NCBI RefSeq assembly: GCF_036226885.1
Contig: NZ_CP109027.1
Location: 1,488,001-1,552,000 of the forward strand
DNA: 64,000 nt
Direction: 5' to 3'
DNA from: Streptomyces sp. NBC_00663
GTDB lineage: Bacteria; Actinomycetota; Actinomycetes; Streptomycetales; Streptomycetaceae
The notes under the pieces were generated by a model. That model did no database searches and had not been told where the DNA came from. It worked only from the letters and a program-made list of their open reading frames with translations. This document shows positions 44,484 through 52,808 of the stretch, piece by piece. The position numbers were made by a program, and so were the translations under genes. The number at the start of each line of letters is the position of its first letter. Position 1 is the first letter of the stretch.

Positions 44484-44514
44484 GAATGCCCCCAGCCGGA
44501 CACTGAGGGCATTC
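44484..44514. terminator. hairpin GAATGCCC/GGGCATTC
   Basis: 8-bp stem right after the 73-aa gene and 28 bp before the replication gene start; probably an attenuator or terminator. Confidence 0.5.
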
Positions 44515-44541
44515 CAGGAACACAAGAAAGGAGGCGAATAG

Positions 44542-46569
44542 GTGCCGACCGACCGACGTCGCTCCGGACGTAAGCCTACCGCGCTCGACCCCGAAGCGCT
44601 GTATCTGCAATTCATCGACACGTTTTACGACGACAACAACACGGTTGCTATCGGGCGCTTCGACGACGGGAAGAAGCTGTCGTCGCAGTACACCGGCAAG
44701 CAGCTGAAGGACCCGGCTGCGCGGCCTCACGTTATGGCGACGACGCACGACCTGTACATCACGCCGTGTCCGCAGGCCAACGAGTTCAACGACGAGCTCA
44801 ACCCCGAGGGCAAGATGCGGCGCAGCGATATCGCGCAGCACGGGCGAGCCTGCTGGGTTGACTGCGACGAGGGCCTGACAGACAAGCAGCTCGCCATAGC
44901 CAAGAAGTGGGGCTGCTGGATTATCGAGTCCGGCTCCAAGACTGCCGACGGTCGCCCTCGGCTTCATCTGTGGTTCCCACTCGCGGAGCGCACAGACCCG
45001 CGCGTCATCCGCTATCTGAACATCCAGCTCCGCGCCAAGTTCGATGGCGACTACAAGTGCGACCTTGCCGCATTCCTCCGTCTGCCGGGCACCATCAACC
45101 ACAAGAACGGACAGAACACTCCAGTCCGGATTGTGCACAACAGCCCGACGAAGCACACGGCCGACGATCTGGCCGAATTGCTGGGTGTGGAGATCCCCTC
45201 GGACGAGGAGCTCGGGCAGATCCGCGCTGCCTCGGCCGTCTCACGGAAGGAGCTTCAGGAGTACCTGAAGACCTATTCCGAAGTGGAGAGGGAGGATAAG
45301 CATGTCAAGAAGTACGGCAGCTACTTCTCCAACGCGCTGGGCGAGACCGGGCTCAGGCACGAATCCATGCTCTCGACTATCCCGGCTGTGTTGCGAGACG
45401 CCAAGGCGGGCGAGATCAATGCACAGCACGTCCTTGATGCGCTGAAGAAGCGGTTCGAGCGCCTATTGAAGGACACCTCGGGGCGCAATCCAGGAGCCGA
45501 ATTCGACGAGATGGTGGCCTGGTCCCTGGCCAAGAGCAAGCTCGACGAGAAGCAGGAAGCCGCCGACCTCGCGGAGAAGGTGTCCGCGATGGCTGGCCGA
45601 CTCCTTGGCCTGGATGAGCTGTTCGGGATGCCGGACCCCATCTATCTGATCGACGGGTGGCTCACGCAAGGCACGTTCGCGCGGGTCGTCGGAGCGCCTG
45701 GCTCGTTCAAGACGTTCGTGGCCATTCACATGGCGATGTGCGTTGCGACGGGTAGGCCGTTCTTCGGCGGTGTGGATGTCGTAGAGGGCAAGGTCCTCTA
45801 TCTGATCGCGGAAGGCGTGGACGGCTTCAAGAAGCGTATCCAGGCGTGGGTGCACAAGTTCAGCTTCGACGAGTCCAAGAAGAAGCATCTGCGGTTTCTG
45901 CCTGACCCCATCCAGGTCAAGGATGCGGAGTGGTTGCAGTTCATCGAGGTCTGCCGCGAGGAGAAGCCGATTCTCATTGTCCTCGACACGCAGGCCCGAA
46001 TCACGCTTGGGATTGAGGAGTCGTCCAACTCCGAAATGGGCGAGGTGGTACAGCGCATCGAGGAACTGCGTAAGGCGACCGGAGCGTGCATCCTCCTGGT
46101 TCACCACGCCGGACATGGACAGGAGCGCGGCAGAGGAGCGTCGGCCATGCTCGCGGCTGTGAACACCGAGCTCCTGATGACCAAGGGGCCAACCGGCAAT
46201 GCGAAGTTGGAGAACCAGAAGGAGAAGGACGAGGCTGACGGCTCATTCCTGGAGCTGATCCCCGAGATCGTCACGCTCGGCAAGGACTCCAAGGACAAGG
46301 ACATCACTTCGGTGGTTCTCCATGCCGGCGCGAGTCAGACCGAGAAGCACCACGTCGATAAGCGTGCACTGCTGCGACAGGAAATCCTCGCCTTTGTCGA
46401 GAAGAACCCTGGCTGCTCCAGCACCCAGATCCGAGATGGCGTGCCGGGTAACACCAATGAGATCCAGGAAGAGCGCGGGAAGCTCGCCGCAGACGACCTG
46501 CTCGTGAACCGAGGGACGTCCGGACGCCCGAAGTGGCACCGCACCAGCAAAGAGGAGACGTTGTTCTGA
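44542..46569 (+). CDS. primase-polymerase / RepA-type ATPase replication protein
   Basis: 675 aa. The N-terminal half resembles archaeo-eukaryotic prim-pol domains: acidic pair in CWVDCDEG (about 103) and the His of RLHLWF (about 140). The C-terminal half is a RecA-like RepA/AAA_25 helicase with Walker A GAPGSFKT (about 384), Walker B-like ILIVLDTQARI (about 475) and VHHAGHGQERGRGASAM. A C-terminal winged-helix-like part (SSTQIRDGVPGNTNEIQEE) follows. It should prime and unwind element DNA. GTG start with AAAGGAGG upstream. TGATG overlap with the next gene. Confidence 0.85.
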   Translation: MPTDRRRSGRKPTALDPEALYLQFIDTFYDDNNTVAIGRFDDGKKLSSQYTGKQLKDPAARPHVMATTHDLYITPCPQANEFNDELNPEGKMRRSDIAQHGRACWVDCDEGLTDKQLAIAKKWGCWIIESGSKTADGRPRLHLWFPLAERTDPRVIRYLNIQLRAKFDGDYKCDLAAFLRLPGTINHKNGQNTPVRIVHNSPTKHTADDLAELLGVEIPSDEELGQIRAASAVSRKELQEYLKTYSEVEREDKHVKKYGSYFSNALGETGLRHESMLSTIPAVLRDAKAGEINAQHVLDALKKRFERLLKDTSGRNPGAEFDEMVAWSLAKSKLDEKQEAADLAEKVSAMAGRLLGLDELFGMPDPIYLIDGWLTQGTFARVVGAPGSFKTFVAIHMAMCVATGRPFFGGVDVVEGKVLYLIAEGVDGFKKRIQAWVHKFSFDESKKKHLRFLPDPIQVKDAEWLQFIEVCREEKPILIVLDTQARITLGIEESSNSEMGEVVQRIEELRKATGACILLVHHAGHGQERGRGASAMLAAVNTELLMTKGPTGNAKLENQKEKDEADGSFLELIPEIVTLGKDSKDKDITSVVLHAGASQTEKHHVDKRALLRQEILAFVEKNPGCSSTQIRDGVPGNTNEIQEERGKLAADDLLVNRGTSGRPKWHRTSKEETLF

Positions 46570-46733
46570 TGTCCAGGTCTCGGCCCAAGTACAAATGGCA
46601 TAAGGACCGCACAGCCCACAGGCTCAAGCGAGCCGCCGAGATCCGGACCATGGGCGAGATAGCAACTCGCCGCGCCGGAAAGTACATCGCCCGTCGTGAA
46701 ATGAACGCAGCCAACAACAAGGAGAACATCTGA
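46569..46733 (+). CDS. small basic element protein, 54 aa
   Basis: Very rich in Arg/Lys (RSRPKYKWHKDRTAHRLKRA), probably nucleic-acid binding. Not recognised. Its start and stop overlap both neighbours by one base (TGATG twice), so it is translated with the replication gene. Confidence 0.7.
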   Translation: MSRSRPKYKWHKDRTAHRLKRAAEIRTMGEIATRRAGKYIARREMNAANNKENI

Positions 46734-47182
46734 TGGACCTGCCCTTCAACATCGTGCCCGCCCCTGTCGGTCAGTTCGTGGCGTTGCACGTGCACACCGG
46801 GAACAAGGAGGCGGCTGACAAGTTCCAGATCTCCTACGAAGAGGGCGCCGACCCGCTCGTGTACGAGCTCACCCCCATTGTGGGCTGGTGCTATTTCGAC
46901 CACGAGGTCGAGGGCCTGTGCAATCTTCCGATGGTGGTCGACACATACGGAATGCAGGCGGTCATCAGCCCTGCGGACCCTGCCTGGGATCTCCCCAAGT
47001 TCCTGCACACCCTTCACAACCAGAACTGGATCGACAGCGTCTGCACCCCGCTGGAGGCGGAGCGTCGAGTGGGCGAGATCGCCGAGTTCCTGGGTGTCGA
47101 GCCCGAGCGATGGAGCGCGAACGGCTTCGGTGAGGGCGGGGACTACGGATTCACCGGTATCCGCCCCGACTTCCGCATCTGA
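46733..47182 (+). CDS. element protein, 149 aa, unknown
   Basis: Acidic, soluble, without known motifs. Segments such as VELTPIVGWCYFDHEVEG-like beta strands suggest a compact alpha/beta protein. Last gene of the coupled replication operon; two hairpins follow (47226-47240 and 47257-47299). Confidence 0.72.
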   Translation: MDLPFNIVPAPVGQFVALHVHTGNKEAADKFQISYEEGADPLVYELTPIVGWCYFDHEVEGLCNLPMVVDTYGMQAVISPADPAWDLPKFLHTLHNQNWIDSVCTPLEAERRVGEIAEFLGVEPERWSANGFGEGGDYGFTGIRPDFRI

Positions 47183-47256
47183 CACCCCTCGGCAACTGAT
47201 CTCGCTGGCCACGTAACGGCCTGTCGCCCGGTCGCCGGGCAACCTGACCGACCCCT

Positions 47257-47299
47257 GAACGCCGGAGCCTTACGAGGGCCTCCCTGGGCTCCGGCGTTC
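47257..47299. terminator. 13-bp stem terminator
   Basis: GAACGCCGGAGCC pairs with GGCTCCGGCGTTC. It ends the replication operon 25 bp before the next start. Confidence 0.8.
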
Positions 47300-47323
47300 G
47301 AACTGATGTACGAGAGGAACTCC

Positions 47324-47716
47324 ATGACCAGGGACAAGACCTTCTGCAAGGTGCCGAACTGGGCGCAATATGCACTGCTGAAGTCGATGGGCAACCCGTT
47401 CTTGCGGAACGGCATAGCCGGTGCACAGGCGGACGGCGGGGTGTTGCTGATTCAGATGGTCTGGCGAGAGCAGCGCCAGAAGGCGGTTGTCGTGCAGCGC
47501 CCGTTCCGGGATGTCCAGGAGGCGTACGACTCGGCCGCCGGAGACCTGCCGCCCCGGGAGCACATCTGCTACTTCGTGCTGGCCACGGCTGCGGCCTTGT
47601 CGCGGGCTGAGGACGCGGGGGTCTGCTACATGCGCTGCTGGTCCATCGGCGACGACACCGCTGGCGCCATCCTCCGCGTGCCCGTCTCGCTCTGGACGGA
47701 GACGGCCGATGCCTGA
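47324..47716 (+). CDS. element protein, 130 aa, unknown
   Basis: Soluble protein with several Cys and Trp residues (VCYMRCWSIGDD). Not recognised. ATG 47324 is preferred because GAGAGGA lies just upstream; ATG 47306 is in frame but has no RBS. Overlaps the next gene by 8 nt. Confidence 0.65.
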   Translation: MTRDKTFCKVPNWAQYALLKSMGNPFLRNGIAGAQADGGVLLIQMVWREQRQKAVVVQRPFRDVQEAYDSAAGDLPPREHICYFVLATAAALSRAEDAGVCYMRCWSIGDDTAGAILRVPVSLWTETADA

Positions 47717-48110
47717 CGCGAACCTGGTGCACGAGGTGGAGGATCCGCCCGAGACGGGCGGCATCGCACGGATCGTGGAGATCGACGGCGAGCCCTGGTG
47801 GCTGCTGCGGGACATCGTGAAGCTCCGTGGCTTCCCCACCAGGATCACCAACGACGTCGACCTGTTGAGCCGCATCCCCGAGAGCGAGATTGAGCGGGTC
47901 TGGGTCGTCCGGTGGGGGAGCAATCAGCGGCCGAGCCGAGCGTGGGTTGTGTCGGCTGCTGGTGCCTCCACCGCGCATGACGTTCTGGCCGCCCGCAAGG
48001 TCATCACCCGTCGCCGTCGCACCGGAACGCCGTCCCCGGCGTGGCGAGCGGCTGGCTCGCCCCCGATCACCAACACCCCTGAGACAGATGAGGAGTCGAC
48101 CGATGTCTAG
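47709..48110 (+). CDS. Bro-N/antirepressor-like element protein
   Basis: 133 aa. The segment IDGEPWWLLRDIVKLRGF (about 25-42) resembles the N-terminal motif of phage Bro-N antirepressors (DGEPWFVAKDV...), and a Trp/Val-rich strand follows. The C-terminus is basic and Pro-rich. Such proteins often counter or modulate phage repressors. Assigned from motif resemblance only. ATG overlaps the previous stop; its stop overlaps the HNH start. Confidence 0.5.
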   Translation: MPDANLVHEVEDPPETGGIARIVEIDGEPWWLLRDIVKLRGFPTRITNDVDLLSRIPESEIERVWVVRWGSNQRPSRAWVVSAAGASTAHDVLAARKVITRRRRTGTPSPAWRAAGSPPITNTPETDEESTDV

Positions 48111-48489
48111 GACTGCACGACCGCTCGGACCGATCCTTGAGAAGGACATGACCCGCTTCTGGGCCAAGGTGCTGCTGCCCGACGTGAATGGCTGCCTGCT
48201 GTGGGATGGGACCACCACAGACGGCTACGGTCGCTTCTCCCTCAACAGGTCGATGGTCTATGCGCACCGCGTGGCCTGGGAGTACCTGATCGGGCCGGTG
48301 CCTCTCGGCCTCGAACTGGACCATGTGTTCGCTCGTGGTTGCAGGTCGAAGCTCTGCGTGAACATCGAGCACCTGGAAGCCATCACGCACGCTGAGAACA
48401 ACCGACGCGGATACACCGCGCGTCGCTGGCGAGCCGGGATCTGGGTCCGGACCGTGCTGGACGACGACATGTCCGATTCGAGTGCATGA
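48103..48489 (+). CDS. HNH endonuclease
   Basis: 128 aa. GCLLWDGTTTDGYGRF and AHRVAWEYLIG, then LELDHVFARGC...CVNIEHLEAITHAENN, form the HNH_3-type fold (first His in LDH, Asn/His in NIEH, zinc-type Cys pair). HNH proteins next to terminase genes assist phage packaging, but free-standing homing-type HNH genes are also common. Overlaps the previous stop by 8 nt. Confidence 0.85.
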   Translation: MSRTARPLGPILEKDMTRFWAKVLLPDVNGCLLWDGTTTDGYGRFSLNRSMVYAHRVAWEYLIGPVPLGLELDHVFARGCRSKLCVNIEHLEAITHAENNRRGYTARRWRAGIWVRTVLDDDMSDSSA

Positions 48490-48499
48490 GCCCTACCTG

Positions 48500-48556
48500 C
48501 AACTTTCAACCAATTTTGCCAAAGTTGTTGTCTTTTCAACCATCTTGGAGGTTGAA
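48500..48556. promoter_or_regulatory. twin dyads in an AT-rich leader
   Basis: Two inverted repeats: CAACTTT (48500-48506) with AAAGTTG (48521-48527), and TTCAACC (48535-48541) with GGTTGAA (48550-48556). Both contain TTCAACC-like half sites. Low-GC intergenic stretch before the coiled-coil gene; likely promoter with operators for the element's repressor. Confidence 0.55.
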
Positions 48557-48596
48557 TTGATCTTGCAACCGAACGCCGAACCGAAGGAGCCCCACC

Positions 48597-49133
48597 ATGA
48601 GCAACGCCGCGAAGAGCCTGGCCGAGCGCGCCGCCTCCGAGCCGACCGAGCTGCACAAGGCGTTCGCCGCCTGGATCGAGGAGAAGACAGGCATCAAGCC
48701 TGACCTCAAGACCGTGCAGATCGCCTGCTCGATGCGGATGGACTTCCAGCGGTCCGAGGAGAACCAGTCCTCGCTGGCCCAGCGCAAGGCGGAGGCCGCC
48801 AACAAGAAGAAGCGTGCGGCTGCTGAGAAGAAGGCACGCCTGGAGGCCAAGCTCGCGTCCCTGAAGGCCGAGCTGGAGGCCACGGAGGACACCACCTCTG
48901 TGCCGGCCGAGACCAAGTCCACTCCGGCCAAGAAGGCCGTGGCCAAGTCCGCCGTCGCCACCGAGGACAAGCCGAAGCCGGTCCGCAAGCCCCGAGTCCG
49001 CAAGGCCGTGGCCGCCAAGGTCACGCCCGACGCCCCGGCCGACTTCGACGCGGACGACCTGGAGGAGCGCCCCGAGCCGGTGAAGCCCGCCCGCCGGACG
49101 CGTCGCCCGGCCGCCAAGCCCGCACAGGCCTGA
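48597..49133 (+). CDS. coiled-coil, Lys/Ala/Pro-rich histone-H1-like protein
   Basis: 178 aa. N-terminal helical domain (1-55) with ELHKAFAAWIEEKTGIKPD, then a coiled coil rich in KKKRAAAEKKARLEAKL (about 65-100), then a tail of KPVRKPRVRKAVAAK and PARRTRRPAAKPAQA type. The tail suggests DNA binding. Not recognised further. ATG with AAGGAG upstream, regulated from the dyad-containing leader; a strong hairpin follows. Confidence 0.72.
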   Translation: MSNAAKSLAERAASEPTELHKAFAAWIEEKTGIKPDLKTVQIACSMRMDFQRSEENQSSLAQRKAEAANKKKRAAAEKKARLEAKLASLKAELEATEDTTSVPAETKSTPAKKAVAKSAVATEDKPKPVRKPRVRKAVAAKVTPDAPADFDADDLEERPEPVKPARRTRRPAAKPAQA

Positions 49134-49144
49134 CCTACACAAAC

Positions 49145-49177
49145 GGGCGGCCTGGAGTTCGCACCTCCAGGCCGCCC
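49145..49177. terminator. 13-bp stem terminator
   Basis: GGGCGGCCTGGAG/CTCCAGGCCGCCC around a 7-nt loop, immediately after the coiled-coil gene. Confidence 0.8.
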
Positions 49178-49196
49178 CGACCCCGAAGGATCAACT

Positions 49197-49760
49197 GTGA
49201 ACCTCAACTGTACCGCTCACCAGCCGACCGCCGACATCTTCGACCCGCGCTGTGTCCGCTGTGGGGCGCGGCTGCTGGACCAGAACATCTCCCCGGCCGA
49301 TCTGCTGGAGCGGCTGCGGGTCGTGGACCCCGAGACCAAGACCGAGCTCACTGGCCGCCAGCGCGGAACCTGGGTGGAGGTGCTGGAAGAGGGCGACCTG
49401 GCCCTCTTCGCGTATTGGGTCCGTCCGGCGTCCAACGTGGCCGGGTTCGAAGCGGTCGACCACCCGGCGGAGAACCCCACCGGAGAGGAGCTCTCCCGGG
49501 CGTTCCTCGTGGAGATGCTCAGCGCTCCGGCTGCCACCCCCGAGCCCCTGCCCGAGCCGTCCTGGGCCACGTCGCACCGGAAGCCCGCGCGGGCCTCTCG
49601 GCTGGCGCGTCTGTGGGCGTACCGACCTTCGGAGGACACCGCTCAGTTCCTCCCGCTCGCGGCCGGTCTCGTGGCCACGGAGGCCCTCGTCGTCGGCTGG
49701 CTCCTCGGCTGGTCCGGCGTCGTCTCCGTGTTCGGCGCGGTCTGGTCCCTCTTCAGCTAG
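49197..49760 (+). CDS. zinc-finger-like protein with C-terminal membrane segment
   Basis: 187 aa. The N-terminus has CTAH and CVRCG, a possible zinc site. The middle is acidic, and the C-terminus has one or two hydrophobic helices (FLPLAAGLVATEALVVGWLL, SGVVSVFGAVWSLFS). Not recognised. GTG start with AAGGA upstream; terminator after the stop. A membrane-located element protein could act in entry exclusion or host interference, but nothing shows this. Confidence 0.7.
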   Translation: MNLNCTAHQPTADIFDPRCVRCGARLLDQNISPADLLERLRVVDPETKTELTGRQRGTWVEVLEEGDLALFAYWVRPASNVAGFEAVDHPAENPTGEELSRAFLVEMLSAPAATPEPLPEPSWATSHRKPARASRLARLWAYRPSEDTAQFLPLAAGLVATEALVVGWLLGWSGVVSVFGAVWSLFS

Positions 49761-49774
49761 TCCAACCCCGTTCG

Positions 49775-49800
49775 GCCCCCAGCCCGTTGCGGCTGGGGGC
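49775..49800. terminator. 10-bp stem terminator
   Basis: GCCCCCAGCC-CGTTGC-GGCTGGGGGC, perfect stem after the membrane protein gene. Confidence 0.85.
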
Positions 49801-49822
49801 CTGTCCCACAGAAAGGCTCGAC

Positions 49823-50011
49823 ATGCAGGTCTACGTCACACAGCGCGGAGACGCCTACCACTCCCGGTCGGACTGCTCGCGCATCACCGGCCCGCAGAGG
49901 GCTGGAGCCTCACGCGGCTACGTCGTGCACCCGCCACGCGAGATGTCCCTCGCCGAGGCTCAGGCGTGGAAGCCCGTCAAGCCCTGCCCGCTCTGCTGGA
50001 CGGTGGCCTAG
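49823..50011 (+). CDS. small element protein, 62 aa
   Basis: Cys- and His-containing (AYHSRSDCSRI, CPLCW), perhaps zinc-binding, reminiscent of Ada-type metal-binding fragments. ATG with GAAAGG upstream and only 2 bp before the integrase start, so cotranscribed with it. Position before the integrase gene would suit an excisionase-like role, but no HTH is seen. Confidence 0.65.
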   Translation: MQVYVTQRGDAYHSRSDCSRITGPQRAGASRGYVVHPPREMSLAEAQAWKPVKPCPLCWTVA

Positions 50012-50013
50012 CC

Positions 50014-51228
50014 ATGGCGAACATCCAGCGCAAGAAGCGGGCCAACGGCTACGCCTATGAGGTCCGGTGGCGGGACCACGGCAAGGACCGCCAGATGACC
50101 TGCAAGACCGAGGCACAGGCCATCCGCGAGAAGGTGCGGATTGAGGACCTGTTGTCGGCCGGTCGGTCGACCTCGCACCTGGTGGAGCGCCGCACCGTGC
50201 GCGAGGTGTTCGAGGCGTGCATGGCGGCCGGTGAGGGGCACCTCAAGCCGCGCACTCTGGAGGGGCAGCGGTCCATCTACAAGAACCACATCGGTCCAGC
50301 ACTCGGGAAGCGGCGCATCACCTCCGTCCGCGCCACGGACGTTGAGAAGTGGGTGGCGGCCCTGGCGAAGAAGCTGGGGCACGGCTCCGTCCGCAACGCC
50401 TATGTGGTGCTGAACAAGCTGTGCAAGTACGCAATCCGGCATGACTGGTTGGCCGTGAACCCGTGCACGGGCGTGGTGCTCCCGCAGGACCACAACGCCG
50501 TAGAGGACAAGCGCCAATTCCTCACGCCTGCACAGGTGGAGGCTCTCGCCGTGGCGATGGCCGAGCGTCGGGCGCACTACGGCTTGGTGGTCCGCATGGC
50601 GGCCTACACAGGGCTGCGCTCCGGCGAGCTCGCGGGCCTGCGCATCCGGGACGTCAACCTGTTCCGGAACACGGTGGAGGTGCGCCGTACGGTCCGCAGG
50701 GCGAAGGGCGGCGGATGGGTCGCGTCCTCGCCCAAGTCCAAGCGCAGCGTGCGTGAGGTGCCGCTCCTGCCCCGGCTCGCGGCCGAGCTGCGGGTGTACC
50801 TGGCCGAGCACCCCAACCGGCTGGACCCCGACGCGGCTCTGTGGCCCGGCAGCCGGAAGAAGTTCCAGTCCTCGGAGATCGACTGGGACGTGCCCTTCGA
50901 CATCAACAACCTGATCAAGTCGCACTTCCGCAAGACCGTCCGGGCTGGAGTCGGTTCTGCCGGCATCTCCAGTGCAACCCGCTGGCACGACCTTCGCCAC
51001 ACCTACGCCTCGATCATGGCGGCTGCACCCGGCATCACCGTCTACGACGTGTCGAAGTGGATGGGCCACAGCTCCATCAGCACAACCGAGAAGGTCTACG
51101 TCCACCTGTTCCGCACGGACTACACCGACAAGATGTCGGCCGTCGGAGCGTTCCTCGACGGAGCCGGGCAGAACCTCGGCGCGGGCGGCTCCGTCACGGC
51201 CCTCCGTCTGAGCGCTGCCGAGAGGTAA
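50014..51228 (+). CDS. int: tyrosine-type site-specific integrase
   Basis: 404 aa. N-terminal AP2-like arm-binding part (GYAYEVRWRDHGKDRQ), core-binding SAM-like domain (about 70-155) and catalytic domain with Arg in YTGLRSGEL (about 205), HDLRHTYAS (about 326), MGHSS (about 350) and Tyr in EKVYVHLF (about 361). It should recombine the 11-bp att core inside the phospholipase gene. It lies in the middle of the element, more than 3 kb from either end, unlike most integrases. Followed by a very strong terminator. Confidence 0.95.
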   Translation: MANIQRKKRANGYAYEVRWRDHGKDRQMTCKTEAQAIREKVRIEDLLSAGRSTSHLVERRTVREVFEACMAAGEGHLKPRTLEGQRSIYKNHIGPALGKRRITSVRATDVEKWVAALAKKLGHGSVRNAYVVLNKLCKYAIRHDWLAVNPCTGVVLPQDHNAVEDKRQFLTPAQVEALAVAMAERRAHYGLVVRMAAYTGLRSGELAGLRIRDVNLFRNTVEVRRTVRRAKGGGWVASSPKSKRSVREVPLLPRLAAELRVYLAEHPNRLDPDAALWPGSRKKFQSSEIDWDVPFDINNLIKSHFRKTVRAGVGSAGISSATRWHDLRHTYASIMAAAPGITVYDVSKWMGHSSISTTEKVYVHLFRTDYTDKMSAVGAFLDGAGQNLGAGGSVTALRLSAAER

Positions 51229-51297
51229 CCGGCTCTCCGGTGCCCGCGTCCGGCCGGGCCGAGATCTCTCGGCAAACGGGCGTACGGCGACGAACGC

Positions 51298-51346
51298 AGA
51301 ACGACCCCCGAACCGGCTGCACGCCACGGCGTTCGGGGGTCGTTCT
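51298..51346. terminator. 16-bp stem bidirectional terminator
   Basis: AGAACGACCCCCGAAC/GTTCGGGGGTCGTTCT, perfect. It separates the rightward integrase operon from the leftward gene block that ends at 51506. Confidence 0.92.
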
Positions 51347-51505
51347 GTTGGACGTCTCGCAGGATGGATGTAGCCGTGGGGAACCGACCAAGGGCCACGG
51401 CATCCAACCTTGCGCCGAGGAACACGGCAACGAGACGTCCAAGCGGGTGGGGCGCGGCGGCCCGTGAGGTCTGTTCCGACCACCGCCACGCCCCGGTCTA
51501 TGGGG

Positions 51506-51778
51506 TCAGCCCGCGAGGTACCTGGCCAGGAACGCGGCCACGGTCGGGTTGAGCTTCAGGTCCTTGGCGGCCTCGGCCCGCACGGGCTCGAACCACTCGC
51601 GGAAGTCGTCCGCATCCCTGACCTGTTCCGGCATGCCGAGCGCCTCGCGGAAGTCGTTCCGGTGCGCCTTCCAGGCCAGGTCGAGCGCCTGTTCCACGGC
51701 GTCGCAGATGTGGTTCTGGACCGACTCGCTGATGGCGGCGTTGATGCCGGACGCGATGGCGTCGAGTTCGTTGCTCAT
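51506..51778 (-). CDS. element protein, 90 aa, unknown
   Basis: Acidic helical protein (IASGINAAISESVQNHICDAVEQALDLAWKAH). Not recognised. ATG 51778 with GAGGAGCG upstream. Last of three small leftward genes downstream of the terminase-like gene. Confidence 0.68.
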   Translation of the reverse strand: MSNELDAIASGINAAISESVQNHICDAVEQALDLAWKAHRNDFREALGMPEQVRDADDFREWFEPVRAEAAKDLKLNPTVAAFLARYLAG

Positions 51779-51786
51779 GTCGCTCC

Positions 51787-52002
51787 TCACGCGTTCAGGT
51801 CGGCCTGGACACCGGCGAGGGCGGCTCGCCACGCGGCGTCGTGCGGGTTGGTGACGTCGCCCGGACCGTAGTTGTCGGGGTAGGCGGCCTTGCCGTTCTT
51901 GACGCGGAGCGCGTTCAGCAGCTCCATGCCGACGGGCGTGTTGTTGAGGGCGGACTCCACGAGCGTTTCGAGCTCGGTCGTCTCCAGGGCTACAGCGGCC
52001 AT
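51787..52002 (-). CDS. element protein, 71 aa, unknown
   Basis: Small, helical at the N-terminus (ETTELETLVESALNNTPVG), Pro/Asn-rich at the end. Not recognised. AAGGAGG upstream of the ATG and 8 bp from the next gene, so a true operon member. Confidence 0.68.
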   Translation of the reverse strand: MAAVALETTELETLVESALNNTPVGMELLNALRVKNGKAAYPDNYGPGDVTNPHDAAWRAALAGVQADLNA

Positions 52003-52035
52003 GGTGGCCTCCTTCGGTGCAGGGATGAGGAGTTG

Positions 52036-52464
52036 TCAGGCGTCCTGGTCCGCGCCGTTGCCGAGATAGCGCTTGACGCTGGCGGCCGTCTTGTGCGCGG
52101 CGGCGGATGCGGTGCTGGGGGTGCGAGAGCCCGGCGTCTTGGTGCTCACGAGAACGCGGGCCACGTAGTCACCGGCGCGCTCGCCTTCCTTGCGCGGCAC
52201 GACGTTGGTGGCGGCGGTCCGGTGGCCGCCGGTCATGCGGGCTCGCTGCGCCTCTCGGGGCGTCATGGGGGTGTCGTCCTCGTCGCTGTCGTCCTCGGCG
52301 GGCTCGAACAGCTCGGGGTCTTCCTCGGCGAGTTCGGCGATCTGCGGGGCGAGCGGCTCCGAGAGGTCCAGGAGACGCCACGCGCTCTGAGCGGTGGCCT
52401 GGTCCATCCCGGCCTTGACGAGGGCGGAGATCGCCTTGTTGACGTCGTTCTTGCGAATAGCCAT
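52036..52464 (-). CDS. element protein, 142 aa, unknown
   Basis: Helical N-terminus (DVNKAISALVKAGMDQATAQSAWRLLDL), acidic centre (DDSDEDDTP) and basic tail. Not recognised. ATG 52464 with GGGAAGG upstream; in-frame upstream sequence is low-complexity and non-coding. First of the three small genes after a 344-bp gap. Confidence 0.68.
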   Translation of the reverse strand: MAIRKNDVNKAISALVKAGMDQATAQSAWRLLDLSEPLAPQIAELAEEDPELFEPAEDDSDEDDTPMTPREAQRARMTGGHRTAATNVVPRKEGERAGDYVARVLVSTKTPGSRTPSTASAAAHKTAASVKRYLGNGADQDA

Positions 52465-52808
52465 TGTCGTGGCCTTCCCGTGTGGGTGTGGGTGCGCAAT
52501 TGCGCGTGTCTGGTCTTCGTTGTTATCCAGTCCCCCACACGGGGCTTCTAGCACATACATCCAGCAGATGCATATGTGCGACTCGATTCGTGCATTTGCC
52601 GGGCTAGTCAGCCTTGGGCAACGTATCTGGAGTTGTTTTGCCAGACTATCCAGGGTGCCATTCGGCATTGACCCGTGTTGTCTATGGGGCTCCGCTTGCG
52701 CGGTCCTCGCCAGTCAGCGAGTGAATTGTGGAGCTAGTGGATTCGGCCAGAATCCTCGGTTCTGCGAGCTGGCTGCTGCGCAGATCCGGGATAACCCTAC
52801 CCTGCCGC
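52465..52808. promoter_or_regulatory. 344-bp AT-richer intergenic region with palindromes
   Basis: No gene seen. Contains the perfect palindrome GCGCAATTGCGC (52494-52505) and the dyad GCACATA/TATGTGC (52551-52579). Probably holds the promoter and operators of the three small leftward genes; a packaging (pac/cos-like) site next to the terminase-like gene is also possible. Confidence 0.5.
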
